From Henriciella sp045287255 (GTDB lineage: Bacteria > Pseudomonadota > Alphaproteobacteria > Caulobacterales > Hyphomonadaceae): a stretch of DNA of 64,000 nucleotides. Shown here in pieces: positions 35,010 through 43,866 of the stretch; the stretch's first letter is position 1, and each line of letters starts with the position of its first letter. The position numbers were made by a program, and so were the translations under genes. Where the stretch lies: the NCBI RefSeq assembly GCF_045287255.1, contig NZ_CP137142.1:1-64000 (forward strand), in the 5' to 3' direction. The notes under the pieces were generated by a model. The model had not been told where the DNA came from and ran no database searches. It saw only the letters and a list, made by a program, of their open reading frames with translations.

Positions 35010-36983
35010 TTGAGTATTCTGAGTACCATACAAAGGCGGTTATCCCGTGCGAGCTTCGTAGACGTTCTACCCGTCTCGGCCTTTGTGCTTAGCTTCATTC
35101 TGGCCTCGATCTTTACCGTCTTCTATCAGGTTGAATGGCGCCGTGATTATAATCGGCAGGCCAATGTGCATGCCAATCACGTCATTGAGCTTGTCACCCC
35201 GGCCTTGCTGCGTGGGGATTATGAAGAAGTTCAACTTGAGCTCGATATTCTTGCGCCGCGTGGCGGCACGATTACGACGCGTAGCGGTCAGACTATTACC
35301 GCAGCGAATACTGCCGAGCTGCAAGAGTTCGGGCGTCGATATAAAATCAGAGATGAGAAAGTCCCCGTCGCGGATATGGTTCTTGTGCCGATCGCGCCGT
35401 TTCGGCCGCCTTTGCCCTACGGTTTGGCTTTCGCCTTGATCCTTGGGTGTGCAACGATTGCCACGCTGATGATCCGTATCTTGACGAAAGTAGCGGCCAA
35501 GCACCTGCAAATCGTCCAGAGATACGTGGATAGTTATGATGAAGAGCGGCTGCAGCTTGTCGATATTCCGCCGGTTTCCTTCAAGGAGTTTCGAGGTTTG
35601 AACGCTGTTGCGCTGATGACAACGCGGCGGCTGAAGAATGAAATTAAGCGCTATCGCAATCTTGCCCGGCGCGATGAACGTACGGGTCTGCCAAATCGTT
35701 ATGACTTTGATCAGCACTTGCAGGCGGCTTTGGATCTGGCCACTGAAGAGACCCCCTATGCTGTTCTGATGCTGCGGATCGATAATTGGCCATCACAGCG
35801 TAATCGGTTCAATTATGGCGATGCCGAAACGGCTATTCGGATCATTGGCGAAAAGGTTAAGGCGGCTGTTTCCGATCCGGACGTCATGGCCAACGGGCTG
35901 CATATGGAGGCCTTTGCCCGAACCGGGGAGCAGACCTTCACCATCCTTGTTTCAGGTTTAACCTCGCGCGATGATCTGTCGGTTCTTGTCCGTGCTTTGC
36001 GTGCTGATCTGTCAAAGGTATTAGAGATTGGCGATGTTTCCCTGACGCCTGAGATCGCAGGTTCAATTGCGTTGATCCCGCACGATGGCGATACGGTGCA
36101 ACGTGTCTTCCATGCTTTGCAGATCACATTGCAGAGCCTGACCACGGACGGCAAGTCCGGCTATATGTTCTATTCGCCCAAGCTTGATCGGCAGAATGAT
36201 GCCAGGCGCAAGCTGGAGATTGAACTGCGTGAGGCGCTTGAAGCAAATGCCTTTATTCCCGTCTATCAACCCAAGATCAATCTGCGCACTGGACGGATTC
36301 ACGGGGTTGAGGCGCTCGCCCGATGGAAGCTTGCCTCTGGCCGCTTGGCTTCCCCGAATGTCTTCATTGGTCTGGCGGAAGATTTGGGTCTGATTGATGA
36401 GATTGGCGAACAAATCATGCGCAAGGCCACCAAGGATGCTGCCGATTGGATGAATCAGGGGCAGTCGGTCAATCTGGCCGTTAATGTTTCTCCGATCCAG
36501 TTCAATGACGAAAGGCTGACGCAGATGATCCTGTCAGCCATTGCTGATAGTGGGTTACCACCGCGCCTTCTGGAACTGGAAATTACAGAAAGCGTTGCGG
36601 TGACCCAGCCGGAAAAAGTACGGTCTATTCTGGCCCCGCTCCGCAAGCTTGGGGTCAAGCTTGCTGTTGACGATTTTGGGACCGGTCATTCTAACCTGGC
36701 AATCCTGACCCAGTTTCAGTTCGATACGTTCAAGATTGACCGCCAATTTGTCGGCGGTACCCCGCATGACCCACAAGCCAATGCGATTGTGGAGATGATG
36801 CTGGGCATGGCCAAGACACTGAAGATGGAGATTGTCGGCGAGGGTGTCGAAACCGCCCAGCAGGCGCAATATCTGGCAAAGCGTGGCTGTCATATCGGGC
36901 AGGGTTACTATTTCAGTAAGCCTGTCCCCGTTGAGGAACTGGCGTCTATGTTGGGCTTGGGGAAGGTGCGAAAAGCAGGCTAG
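35010..36983 (+). CDS. Membrane EAL phosphodiesterase with degenerate GGDEF
   Basis: A 657-residue c-di-GMP enzyme starting at TTG 35010, with AAAGG about 6 bases upstream. Two helices (about 22-42 and 135-158) flank a periplasmic domain. A GGDEF-fold domain follows (about 220-400), where the signature reads RTGEQTF near residue 303, so cyclase activity is unlikely. The EAL domain (about 415-650) keeps EAL itself (GVEALARW, about 432), NVSPIQF, ITES, VDDFGTGHSN, KIDRQFV and EGVET, so it is expected to degrade c-di-GMP. Divergent from hisB; hslV follows after 50 bp. Confidence 0.9.
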   Translation: MSILSTIQRRLSRASFVDVLPVSAFVLSFILASIFTVFYQVEWRRDYNRQANVHANHVIELVTPALLRGDYEEVQLELDILAPRGGTITTRSGQTITAANTAELQEFGRRYKIRDEKVPVADMVLVPIAPFRPPLPYGLAFALILGCATIATLMIRILTKVAAKHLQIVQRYVDSYDEERLQLVDIPPVSFKEFRGLNAVALMTTRRLKNEIKRYRNLARRDERTGLPNRYDFDQHLQAALDLATEETPYAVLMLRIDNWPSQRNRFNYGDAETAIRIIGEKVKAAVSDPDVMANGLHMEAFARTGEQTFTILVSGLTSRDDLSVLVRALRADLSKVLEIGDVSLTPEIAGSIALIPHDGDTVQRVFHALQITLQSLTTDGKSGYMFYSPKLDRQNDARRKLEIELREALEANAFIPVYQPKINLRTGRIHGVEALARWKLASGRLASPNVFIGLAEDLGLIDEIGEQIMRKATKDAADWMNQGQSVNLAVNVSPIQFNDERLTQMILSAIADSGLPPRLLELEITESVAVTQPEKVRSILAPLRKLGVKLAVDDFGTGHSNLAILTQFQFDTFKIDRQFVGGTPHDPQANAIVEMMLGMAKTLKMEIVGEGVETAQQAQYLAKRGCHIGQGYYFSKPVPVEELASMLGLGKVRKAG

Positions 36984-37033
36984 CACAAGATTGCCCTTGC
37001 AATTTCAGCCTATATCCTTCATATCGATAATCG

Positions 37034-37591
37034 ATGAGAAACGATATTGATAACGCTCCCGGCTGGCATGGCACAACCATTCTGGCCGTTCGCACAGATA
37101 CTCAGATTGCAATGCTGTCGGATGGTCAGGTTTCAATGGGCCAGACGGTTATGAAGGGCAATGCGCGCAAGGTTCGCCGGATTGGTGGCGGCGATATTCT
37201 TGCCGGCTTTGCTGGAGCGACGGCTGATGCCTTTACGCTGTTTGAGCGCTTGGAACAAAAACTGGAGCGATTCCCAAATCAGCTTCAGCGCGCGGCCATT
37301 GAGCTGGCCAAGGAATGGCGCACAGAGAAGTATCTGCAGAAACTTGAAGCTTTGCTGATCGTTGCGGACAAGGAAACAACCCTGGTGATCACGGGCTCAG
37401 GCGATGTGCTGGAGCCGGAATATCCGGTTGTGGCGGTCGGTTCAGGCGGAAACTACGCGCTGTCGGCGGCGCGGGCGCTGATTGATTATGAAAAAGACGC
37501 CGAAACACTCGGCCGCAAGGCGATGCAAATCGCAGCCGATATTTGTGTCTATACCAATGCCCATTTCACTGTGGAGGTGATGGATGTTTGA
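37034..37591 (+). CDS. hslV: ATP-dependent protease proteolytic subunit HslV
   Basis: Threonine peptidase of the HslVU complex, 185 residues. The mature N-terminus should be Thr14 in GWHGTTILAV after removal of a 13-residue propeptide. AGATADAFTLFERLEQKLE and VVAVGSGGNYALSAARAL are family signatures. The stop overlaps the next gene by 8 bp. It is unusual in detail that a membrane protein gene separates it from hslU. Confidence 0.95.
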   Translation: MRNDIDNAPGWHGTTILAVRTDTQIAMLSDGQVSMGQTVMKGNARKVRRIGGGDILAGFAGATADAFTLFERLEQKLERFPNQLQRAAIELAKEWRTEKYLQKLEALLIVADKETTLVITGSGDVLEPEYPVVAVGSGGNYALSAARALIDYEKDAETLGRKAMQIAADICVYTNAHFTVEVMDV

Positions 37592-38708
37592 TCGCGCTGA
37601 CCTTCGAGCCGCTGTCGGGGCAAACGTCTTGAGCGCAGACCAGGCCTCACGCTTGGAGGCTTTCCTGATTTCCCGCCATGATGACGCCGAAGGTCAGGCC
37701 ATCGGCCAGGAAAACTTGCGTTTTCTGGCCAATTTCAACGACATTTTCATTACGATTGGCCTGGTCATCCTGTTCATTGGGATCACCACTATGGTCGGTA
37801 TGATTGCCGCACCAAGTCTGGCCGCAGGCAGTCTGATGGCAGGGGTCATGAGTGCGTTGGTTATAGGCAGCGTGGCTTGGGGGCTTCTGGAATACTTCTG
37901 TGGCCGCAGACGTCTGCTTTTACCGAGTATGGCGCTGACACTGGCCTTTGCCGGCTTTATTTCTCTCGGCCTGACGGCATTCTATGCCACAACAAAGAAT
38001 ATTGAATTCTCCGACAGTTTTAATCCGGCCAGTCTGCCGTCTCTTGGTGGAGAGTTGGGGATTGTTGCCTGCCTTTCTGCCTTTGCCGCGGCGGGACTTG
38101 TTTTCTTCCGGTTTCGGTTGCCGTTTTCGCTCGCAGTCATGGCAGTTTCTATCGCTGGCGCGGTCTATACATTCCTCGGCTTTTTTGGGGATACGGGTTT
38201 AATCCTTGGCGGTACGGCTTTCTTCTCTATGGGCTTGCTGACGCTCGCGGCCGCGATCTGGTTTGACATGCAGGACCCAGAGCGGATTCGAAAGCCATCC
38301 GACAATGCGTTCTGGTTGCACCTGGCAGCGGCCCCGCAGGTTATCTGGGGGATTAGTACGATCGTGACGGGATCAAACATTCTGTCCGGGTCAACGACAT
38401 CAGGTACAGATAATGCAACGCAAGGGATTACGCTCCTGATCGTGCTCTTATTGATCGGGATCGTTTCTCTTGCGCTAAACCGCCGAGCTTTGATTGCGGC
38501 CAGCTTGATAACGTTTATTGCGATGCTCAGCTTTGTGCTGGATCGCGCCGGGCTTGAGACCTCAAATATCTTCATCACCGTGACGATTTTGATTGGAACA
38601 GGCGTTGTCCTGCTTGGAGCCGGATGGAAGACGGCGCGCAGAGCAGTGCTTGTATTCTTCCCGAAAGGCGGCACATGGAACAAATTGTTCCCGGCTGAGC
38701 CCGCCTGA
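37584..38708 (+). CDS. Polytopic membrane protein between hslV and hslU
   Basis: A 374-residue inner-membrane protein with about ten helices and a soluble 45-residue N-terminus rich in charged residues (DRADLRAAVGANVLSADQASRLEAF, in part). It resembles DUF2157-type proteins in layout. No catalytic residues are evident. It overlaps hslV by 8 bp and is followed by hslU after 20 bp, so all three are translated from one message. A role linked to HslVU substrates at the membrane can only be guessed. Confidence 0.75.
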   Translation: MFDRADLRAAVGANVLSADQASRLEAFLISRHDDAEGQAIGQENLRFLANFNDIFITIGLVILFIGITTMVGMIAAPSLAAGSLMAGVMSALVIGSVAWGLLEYFCGRRRLLLPSMALTLAFAGFISLGLTAFYATTKNIEFSDSFNPASLPSLGGELGIVACLSAFAAAGLVFFRFRLPFSLAVMAVSIAGAVYTFLGFFGDTGLILGGTAFFSMGLLTLAAAIWFDMQDPERIRKPSDNAFWLHLAAAPQVIWGISTIVTGSNILSGSTTSGTDNATQGITLLIVLLLIGIVSLALNRRALIAASLITFIAMLSFVLDRAGLETSNIFITVTILIGTGVVLLGAGWKTARRAVLVFFPKGGTWNKLFPAEPA

Positions 38709-38728
38709 CTTCGACGAAGGTTTTTTGC

Positions 38729-40033
38729 ATGACGACCCTGACCCCTGCCGAGATCGTCTCGGAACTTGATCGCCATATTGTCGGCCAAAAGGATGCCAAG
38801 CGCGCGGTTGCGCTGGCTCTGCGCAATCGCTGGCGCCGCAAACAGGCTCCGGAAGGTCTACGTGAGGAGATCACGCCGAAAAATATCCTGATGATTGGAC
38901 CAACCGGGGTTGGTAAAACCGAAGTCTCCCGGCGCCTGGCAAAACTGGCGAGCGCGCCCTTCCTGAAAGTTGAAGCCACCAAGTTCACTGAGGTCGGCTA
39001 TGTCGGCCGGGATGTTGAGCAGATTGTTCGGGATCTGGTGGAAGCGGCAATCGGGATGATCCGCGACACCAAGCGCAAGACCGTTGAAGATCAGGCTCAG
39101 GACGCGGCCGAGAAGCGCCTGCTTGATGCGTTAGTAGGTGAAGATGCCCAATCCTCCACTCGCGAAGTGTTCCGGCGCAAACTGCGCGAAGGCGACCTCG
39201 ACGATAAGGAAGTTGATATTGACCTTGCCGATACAGGCAATGCCATGCCGATGATGGATCTTCCCGGTGGTGGCGGCTCGATGGGCATGATCAACCTGTC
39301 GGATATGCTGGGCAAGGCGATGGGTGGGCGGACCAAGCGGGTGCGCACAACCGTTCGCGATGCCTACCAGCCGCTAATCGATGAAGAGGCTGACAAGCTG
39401 ATCGATGACGATGCCATTGCCCGTGAAGCCATCCGCGCTGTCGAAGAGGACGGTATCGTCTTTCTGGATGAGATTGATAAGGTCGCTGGAAGTGCAGGCC
39501 GCTCAGGTGCCGATGTCAGCCGCGAAGGCGTGCAGCGTGATCTTCTGCCGCTGATCGAGGGGACAACCGTTTCCACCAAGCGTGGCCCGGTGAAAACTGA
39601 CCATATCCTGTTCATTGCCTCAGGCGCGTTTCACGTGGCCAAGCCGTCTGACCTTTTGCCTGAGTTGCAGGGGCGCTTGCCGATCCGGGTCGAGCTATCG
39701 GCGCTCAGCCGGGATGATATGCGTCGCATTCTGGTCGAGCCGGAGGCCAGCCTGATCCGCCAGCATGAGGCGCTGATGGAAGCCGAAGGTGTCACGCTCA
39801 CCTTTGAGGAAGAGGCGATTGATGCGCTGGCTGACCTTGCCGTGAAAGTGAATGATACGGTTGAGAATATTGGCGCACGGCGCTTGCAGACCGTTCTGGA
39901 ACGCCTGCTGGATGAGATCAGTTTTACCGCCCCGGATCGTAAAGGCGAGACCGTGACGATCACGGCCGACTATGTGCGCGCGCAATTGTCCGATCTGGTC
40001 GGCAATGCGGACCTGTCAAAATTCATCCTGTAA
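38729..40033 (+). CDS. hslU: ATP-dependent protease ATPase subunit HslU
   Basis: AAA+ unfoldase of 434 residues feeding HslV. It has EIVSELDRHIVGQKDAKRAVALALRNRWRR (in part), Walker A IGPTGVGKTEVSRR, the GYVGRDVE pore motif, a shortened intermediate domain, Walker B FLDEIDKVAG, SRVGVQRDLLPLIEG-type arginine/sensor segments, and the C-terminal SDLVGNADLSKFIL that inserts into HslV. It converges on a tRNA-Gly gene. Confidence 0.97.
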   Translation: MTTLTPAEIVSELDRHIVGQKDAKRAVALALRNRWRRKQAPEGLREEITPKNILMIGPTGVGKTEVSRRLAKLASAPFLKVEATKFTEVGYVGRDVEQIVRDLVEAAIGMIRDTKRKTVEDQAQDAAEKRLLDALVGEDAQSSTREVFRRKLREGDLDDKEVDIDLADTGNAMPMMDLPGGGGSMGMINLSDMLGKAMGGRTKRVRTTVRDAYQPLIDEEADKLIDDDAIAREAIRAVEEDGIVFLDEIDKVAGSAGRSGADVSREGVQRDLLPLIEGTTVSTKRGPVKTDHILFIASGAFHVAKPSDLLPELQGRLPIRVELSALSRDDMRRILVEPEASLIRQHEALMEAEGVTLTFEEEAIDALADLAVKVNDTVENIGARRLQTVLERLLDEISFTAPDRKGETVTITADYVRAQLSDLVGNADLSKFIL

Positions 40034-40040
40034 GCATAAC

Positions 40041-40114
40041 TGGAGCGGGTGAAGAGAATCGAACTCTCGTCGTCAGCTTGGGAAGCTGCTGCTCTACCAT
40101 TGAGCTACACCCGC
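40041..40114 (-). tRNA. tRNA-Gly (anticodon CCC)
   Basis: On the minus strand the acceptor stem GCGGGTG / CACCCGC is perfect (7 bp), followed by TCCA, so the CCA end is encoded. The D-arm GCTC AATGGTAG AGC, the anticodon loop TTCCCAA and the T-arm with TTCGATTC fit tRNA-Gly; the anticodon is CCC. One G-A pair occurs at the top of the anticodon stem. No integrase lies near. Confidence 0.93.
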
Positions 40115-40159
40115 GATTGATCAGGGGATAGCGGCTCCTGAGAGAGCCGCCAAGTGGGA

Positions 40160-40375
40160 TTATTCTGCAGCTTCTGCTGTCGGTGTGTCATCCTCGAAGA
40201 TATCCTCAATTGCGCATCCAAACAGGCGCGCCAGCGCGAAAGCGAGAGGTAGAGAGGGGTCATACTTCCCGGTCTCAATCGCATTAACCGATTGACGAGA
40301 GACGCCCAGATGGTCGGCCAGTGTTGCCTGACTCCAGCCATGCTCGGCACGGAGAACTTTGAGACGATTCTTCAT
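40160..40375 (-). CDS. XRE-type transcriptional regulator
   Basis: A 71-residue Cro/CI-like regulator. The helix-turn-helix (LKVLRAEHGWSQATLADHLGVSRQSVNAIETGKYDPSL, in parts) fills residues 5-45 and is followed by LAFALARLFGCAIEDIF, as in the short YgzD/YozG-type regulators. ATG 40375 overlaps the stop of the upstream membrane-protein gene as ATGA. Pairs of this kind, a small membrane protein with such a regulator, are widespread; the regulator probably controls its own operon. Confidence 0.88.
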   Translation of the reverse strand: MKNRLKVLRAEHGWSQATLADHLGVSRQSVNAIETGKYDPSLPLAFALARLFGCAIEDIFEDDTPTAEAAE

Positions 40376-40779
40376 AGACAATCCTGTCCGCCTAGGACGC
40401 GGTAGATCAGCCCGTAGGCCAGAAAGAATACCGGGACAAACCAGAAGACTTCAATGGGACCGATGGCTTTGAACATCTGCAAAGCTCCGAACAGGGCGAC
40501 TGCGCCAACGGTTAAAACCGTTGCATAGGCAAAGCTGCGGAAGTGAAGCAGGCGGGTGTATTCATCCGCTTCTTCAAAAAACCGCACCATGACAAACAGC
40601 ACACCGACCATGGGAAGACCCATGCCAATGCCAAGCGCTGCTTTAAGCCAGAGCGTGTCGTTTCCGGAAAACCCCATATAGGCGCTGCCGCTTATAACTA
40701 CGGTCATGTACAGCCCCATTAGGGGCCAGAAGACGGTGTGATAACGCCGCTTCGCATCTTTATAGGTACGTTGAGTCAT
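40372..40779 (-). CDS. Four-helix membrane protein paired with the XRE regulator
   Basis: A 135-residue protein with four predicted membrane helices (about 15-38, 48-70, 82-104, 108-130) and a charged FFEEADEYTRLLHFRS loop. ATG 40779 has GGAG 6 bases upstream; a longer frame to 40809 is excluded because it overlaps the -10 element of the promoter. No enzymatic motif. Cotranscribed and translationally coupled with the regulator at 40160. Confidence 0.75.
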   Translation of the reverse strand: MTQRTYKDAKRRYHTVFWPLMGLYMTVVISGSAYMGFSGNDTLWLKAALGIGMGLPMVGVLFVMVRFFEEADEYTRLLHFRSFAYATVLTVGAVALFGALQMFKAIGPIEVFWFVPVFFLAYGLIYRVLGGQDCL

Positions 40780-40806
40780 AGCCTTCTCCATGTCAATGTT
40801 ACTCGT

Positions 40807-40835
40807 CATTTAGACAAGTGAGGTTGACATGTCAA
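40807..40835 (-). promoter_or_regulatory. Promoter and palindromic operator for the XRE operon
   Basis: On the minus strand TTGACA (40830-40835), a 17-bp spacer and TAAATG (40807-40812) form a near-consensus sigma-70 promoter. The perfect 12-bp palindrome TTGACATGTCAA (40824-40835) covers the -35, a good position for repression by the XRE protein encoded downstream. Confidence 0.65.
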
Positions 40836-40856
40836 GCAAGCTTTACAGATTGTTTT

Positions 40857-41879
40857 CTAGGGAGCGGCGAAATGCTTGCTCAGCTTTAGGCCCTGGCCCT
40901 GATAGTTACTCATCTTGCCCCCATAGAGCGCTTTGGGTTTTGAACTCATCGGCTCGTAAACGAGTTTGGCGACGGGCTGCCCATGTTCGAGGATGAAGGG
41001 CACATCACGTGAGCGAACCTCAAGAACCGCGCGGCTGCCGCCTTTATTGGTCCCGAACCCGGGATCGAAGAACCCGGCATAATGCGCGCGGAACTCGCCA
41101 AGCTCTGGGGCAATTGGGGCCATTTCTGCGGCTTTGGTGGAGGCAACCTTTACCGCCTCCCGACTGGCGAGAATATAAAACTCTTCCGGGTCAAGGACGA
41201 GCCGCCCGGCGCGGGCATAGAGTGGCTCCCAGAAGGCCGTAACATCATGTTTGCCGATCCCGCGCAGATCAATCAGGCCGCCATGGCGCTTGGCGCGCCA
41301 TCCCACGGGTTGGCCTTCAGGCTGCTCCAGATCAATCGAAACGGTCTTCTCGCTGGTCTCTTCTGACTTCCCTCGGCGCAGACGCAATTGAGCGAGGCGA
41401 TCGCCGGGCCGGACAAGGATCGGGAAGGTCCGTGGGCTGATTTCCAGCCAAAGCGGACCAGAATAGCCCGTAGGCACCTCATCAAAGGCTTTGGATTTAT
41501 TGGTCACCACGCGTGTGAACACATCAATCCGCCCAGTTGAGCTTTTCGGGTTGGTGCGCCCGGAAATGCCTGCAGGCAAGCGCAGGCTTTCCTGTAGCGG
41601 TACGAGATAGACGCATCCGGTTTCAAGCACCGCGCCTTGCGGGGTCAGTTCGATCCGATGGAGCTCAATCCCAGGCTCCTGCAAGACATCGGCAACACTG
41701 CGCCCTTGTCCGGGCAGGAAGCTGGCGCGGATGCGATAGGCATCAAAGGCGAGGCGCAAATCCAGGCTGGCGGGTTGAATTTGATCGCTGTCGAGCGGGT
41801 TATCGCTGCGGATCGCACCCGTTTCAAAAAGCCCTGTCAGTTCTGTATCGGACAGAACGCCTTTATTTCCATCAACCAT
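40857..41879 (-). CDS. dcd: 2'-deoxycytidine 5'-triphosphate deaminase, two-domain type
   Basis: Nucleotide-metabolism enzyme of 340 residues turning dCTP to dUTP for thymidylate synthesis. Two Dcd/dUTPase-like halves are visible, the first with SDQIQPASLDLRLAF and ISGRTNPKSSTGRIDVFTRVV, the second with GFFDPGFGTNKGGSRAVLEVRS. This fused form is typical of alphaproteobacteria. ATG 41879 with AGGA 8 bases upstream is preferred to longer frames. Divergent from metZ over 61 bp. Confidence 0.9.
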   Translation of the reverse strand: MVDGNKGVLSDTELTGLFETGAIRSDNPLDSDQIQPASLDLRLAFDAYRIRASFLPGQGRSVADVLQEPGIELHRIELTPQGAVLETGCVYLVPLQESLRLPAGISGRTNPKSSTGRIDVFTRVVTNKSKAFDEVPTGYSGPLWLEISPRTFPILVRPGDRLAQLRLRRGKSEETSEKTVSIDLEQPEGQPVGWRAKRHGGLIDLRGIGKHDVTAFWEPLYARAGRLVLDPEEFYILASREAVKVASTKAAEMAPIAPELGEFRAHYAGFFDPGFGTNKGGSRAVLEVRSRDVPFILEHGQPVAKLVYEPMSSKPKALYGGKMSNYQGQGLKLSKHFAAP

Positions 41880-41940
41880 CACTTGATTCCTGTTTGTAGA
41901 GAGGCTTATGACCATGCGCTGGAATTGCAAGGATAAGCCG

Positions 41941-43131
41941 ATGACAAAGCGCACTGAAAATGACTGGACCCTGCCCACCAAGCTGGTGCGTGGCGGGACC
42001 ATGCGCTCTGAGCATGGTGAAACGTCCGAAGCGATCTTTCTGACCTCTGGCTATGCCTATGACAGCGCTGAGCAGGCGGCTGCGCGGATGAGCGGTGATG
42101 AAGAGGGTTATGTCTATTCACGCTATGCCAACCCGACGGTTCGGATGCTGGAAGAGCGCCTGGCGCTTCTGGAAGGGGCCGAGACCTGCCGGATTGCAGC
42201 GAGTGGGATGGGGGCGATTTCAACGGCCTTGATCGCGCCGTGTAGCGCCGGCGACCGCGTCGTGGCGGCGAAAGCCCTGTTCGGCTCATGCCGGCATATC
42301 TGCTCAACCATCCTGCCGCGCTATGGTGTAGAAACAGAATTTGTCGATGGCAATGATATGGCCGCCTGGGAGAAGGCTTTGTCGCGCCCGGCTCGTCTGG
42401 TCCTCATTGAAAGTCCGTCTAATCCTCTGCTTGAGGCGGTCGACATCGCTGCCGTGGCTGAGCTGGCGCATAAGGCTGGCGCGCTTTTGGTGGTCGACAA
42501 TGTGTTCGCGACGCCTGTTCTGCAGAAGCCGCTGGAGCTTGGCGCTGATATTGCCGTCTATTCTGCAACTAAGCACATGGACGGACAGGGCCGGGTTCTC
42601 GCCGGCGCGATTTTGGGGCGGAGCGAATTTATTGAAGAATTCATCGACCCATGGCTGCGCCATACTGGCCCTGCGGCTTCGCCATTTAATGCCTGGGTCG
42701 TTCTGAAAGGGCTCGAAACGCTGGACTTGCGGGTTCGCGCCGCGAGTGCGACCGCGGCAAGTCTGGCCGATGCTTTGGTTGAGCACCCAAGTGTTGCCAG
42801 AGTGCACTATCCTGGGCGCAGCGATCACCCCCACCATGCGATCCACCAGAAGCAGATGGAGGGTGGGGGCACCTTGATTGCCTTCTCGATCAAAGGTGCG
42901 CGCGCGGAAGCTTTTCGTGTTCTCAATGCGCTGAAGCTGGTCGATATCTCCAACAATCTCGGTGATACCAAGTCTCTGGCCTGCCACCCCTGTTCGACAA
43001 CGCATCGGGCACTGTCCGAGGAAGAGCAGGCGGAAATGGGGCTGGATGAAAGCTGGATCCGTTTGTCGGTTGGCTTGGAAGGCGTTGATGACCTCAAACG
43101 AGACCTGATGCAGGCGCTGGACGCGATCTGA
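41941..43131 (+). CDS. metZ: O-succinylhomoserine sulfhydrylase
   Basis: PLP enzyme of 396 residues making homocysteine from O-succinylhomoserine and sulfide in methionine synthesis. ATG 41941 has AAGGAT upstream. It shows LVRGGTMRSEHGETSEAIFLTSGY, YSRYANPTVRMLEERLALLEGAE, and the PLP lysine Lys211 in YSATKHMDGQGRVLAG. The TSGY and KHMDGQGR motifs separate MetZ from MetB/MetC relatives. A weak hairpin follows the stop. Confidence 0.93.
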   Translation: MTKRTENDWTLPTKLVRGGTMRSEHGETSEAIFLTSGYAYDSAEQAAARMSGDEEGYVYSRYANPTVRMLEERLALLEGAETCRIAASGMGAISTALIAPCSAGDRVVAAKALFGSCRHICSTILPRYGVETEFVDGNDMAAWEKALSRPARLVLIESPSNPLLEAVDIAAVAELAHKAGALLVVDNVFATPVLQKPLELGADIAVYSATKHMDGQGRVLAGAILGRSEFIEEFIDPWLRHTGPAASPFNAWVVLKGLETLDLRVRAASATAASLADALVEHPSVARVHYPGRSDHPHHAIHQKQMEGGGTLIAFSIKGARAEAFRVLNALKLVDISNNLGDTKSLACHPCSTTHRALSEEEQAEMGLDESWIRLSVGLEGVDDLKRDLMQALDAI

Positions 43132-43143
43132 GATTAAGGGATA

Positions 43144-43165
43144 GCTCCCTGTCGGGAGCATCCAA
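43144..43165 (+). terminator. Possible terminator after metZ
   Basis: GCTCCC (43144-43149) pairs with GGGAGC (43154-43159) around TGTC. No continuous U-tract follows, so it is weak; it lies 12 bp after the stop and 32 bp before a convergent tRNA. Confidence 0.4.
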
Positions 43166-43190
43166 ATCTTGTTTTATAACTAGATTTGAA

Positions 43191-43275
43191 TGGTGCGGAT
43201 GGAGGGACTTGAACCCCCACGCCTCGCGGCGCCAGAACCTAAATCTGGTGCGTCTACCAATTTCGCCACATCCGC
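43191..43275 (-). tRNA. tRNA-Leu (anticodon TAG)
   Basis: On the minus strand GCGGATG pairs with CATCCGC, with ACCA encoded at the 3' end. The anticodon arm CCAGA-TTTAGGT-TCTGG gives TAG, and the long variable arm GCGCCGCGAGGCGT marks a class II tRNA. D-loop AATTGGTAGAC and T-loop TTCAAGTC are normal. Confidence 0.96.
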
Positions 43276-43354
43276 AGTGGGTCGCTATCTAGAGCTTTTT
43301 CTTTCCGATGGCGAGAGGATTCATCAGCAATTCTGAGAGAATTTTGCTGTTGCC

Positions 43355-43792
43355 TCAGGGCTTTGATTTGTTGAGTTGATCAATAATCTGCGTGAGCCCT
43401 CTGGCGAGGGTATCCATGTCTTTGTTTGGAAAGGCTTGATCCAGTTCGGCATTGATAGCCTGGAAGGGCTCCCGGATGGCTTCCAGCGCATCATGGCCAG
43501 TCTCTGTCATGGCCAAGAGCCATGCGCGCCCATCGGTGGGGGAGCGCGCCCGCGTGACATAGCCCGCTTTCAACAAGCGATCGGCCATTGTGGTGATGGC
43601 GCTCTCTCGTTGCTGCAACTTGTCGGCAAGGAAACGCTGGGTGGAGGGGCCTTCGCTGCGTAGGATTGCGAGCACAGCCGCCTGTGATGTGGTCATGCCG
43701 CCAGCCTCCGATAGCGCAGCATCAGCCTCTTTCTTCAGGACATGCGCGGCCCGCTGAAGCAGGAAATAAAGGCGATGTTTTGAGGCTGACAT
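43355..43792 (-). CDS. MarR family transcriptional regulator
   Basis: A 145-residue winged-helix dimer. ATG 43792 has GGAG 5-6 bases upstream. The DNA-binding part (about 35-100) contains GGMTTSQAAVLAILRSEGPSTQRFLADKLQQRESAIT (in parts), and the wing carries RSPTDGRAWLLAMTETG. MarR proteins commonly repress a divergent gene until a small aromatic or lipophilic ligand binds. The divergent partner is the amidohydrolase-like gene at 43867, and a symmetric site lies between them. Confidence 0.9.
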   Translation of the reverse strand: MSASKHRLYFLLQRAAHVLKKEADAALSEAGGMTTSQAAVLAILRSEGPSTQRFLADKLQQRESAITTMADRLLKAGYVTRARSPTDGRAWLLAMTETGHDALEAIREPFQAINAELDQAFPNKDMDTLARGLTQIIDQLNKSKP

Positions 43793-43807
43793 GAAAACTC
43801 CGGTCGA

Positions 43808-43847
43808 TTGACACTCCTGCTCGAAGCATATACTACACATATGTAGT
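43808..43847 (+). promoter_or_regulatory. Promoter with overlapping inverted repeat (likely MarR operator)
   Basis: TTGACA (43808-43813), 17 bp, then TACTAC (43831-43836) is a good promoter for the amidohydrolase-like gene. ACTACA-CATA-TGTAGT (43832-43847) is an inverted repeat covering the -10 and the start site, as expected for repression by the divergent MarR protein. Confidence 0.6.
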
Positions 43848-43866
43848 TATTGCTCAAGGAGCTGTT

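Noticed and set aside
40041..40114. tRNA-Gly as an integration site of a mobile element
   Set aside because: No integrase and no repeated tRNA 3' end were seen nearby.
41937..41990. Antisense extension of dcd past 41879 to 42002
   Set aside because: It would overlap the metZ start; ATG 41879 has a ribosome binding site and the domain starts there.
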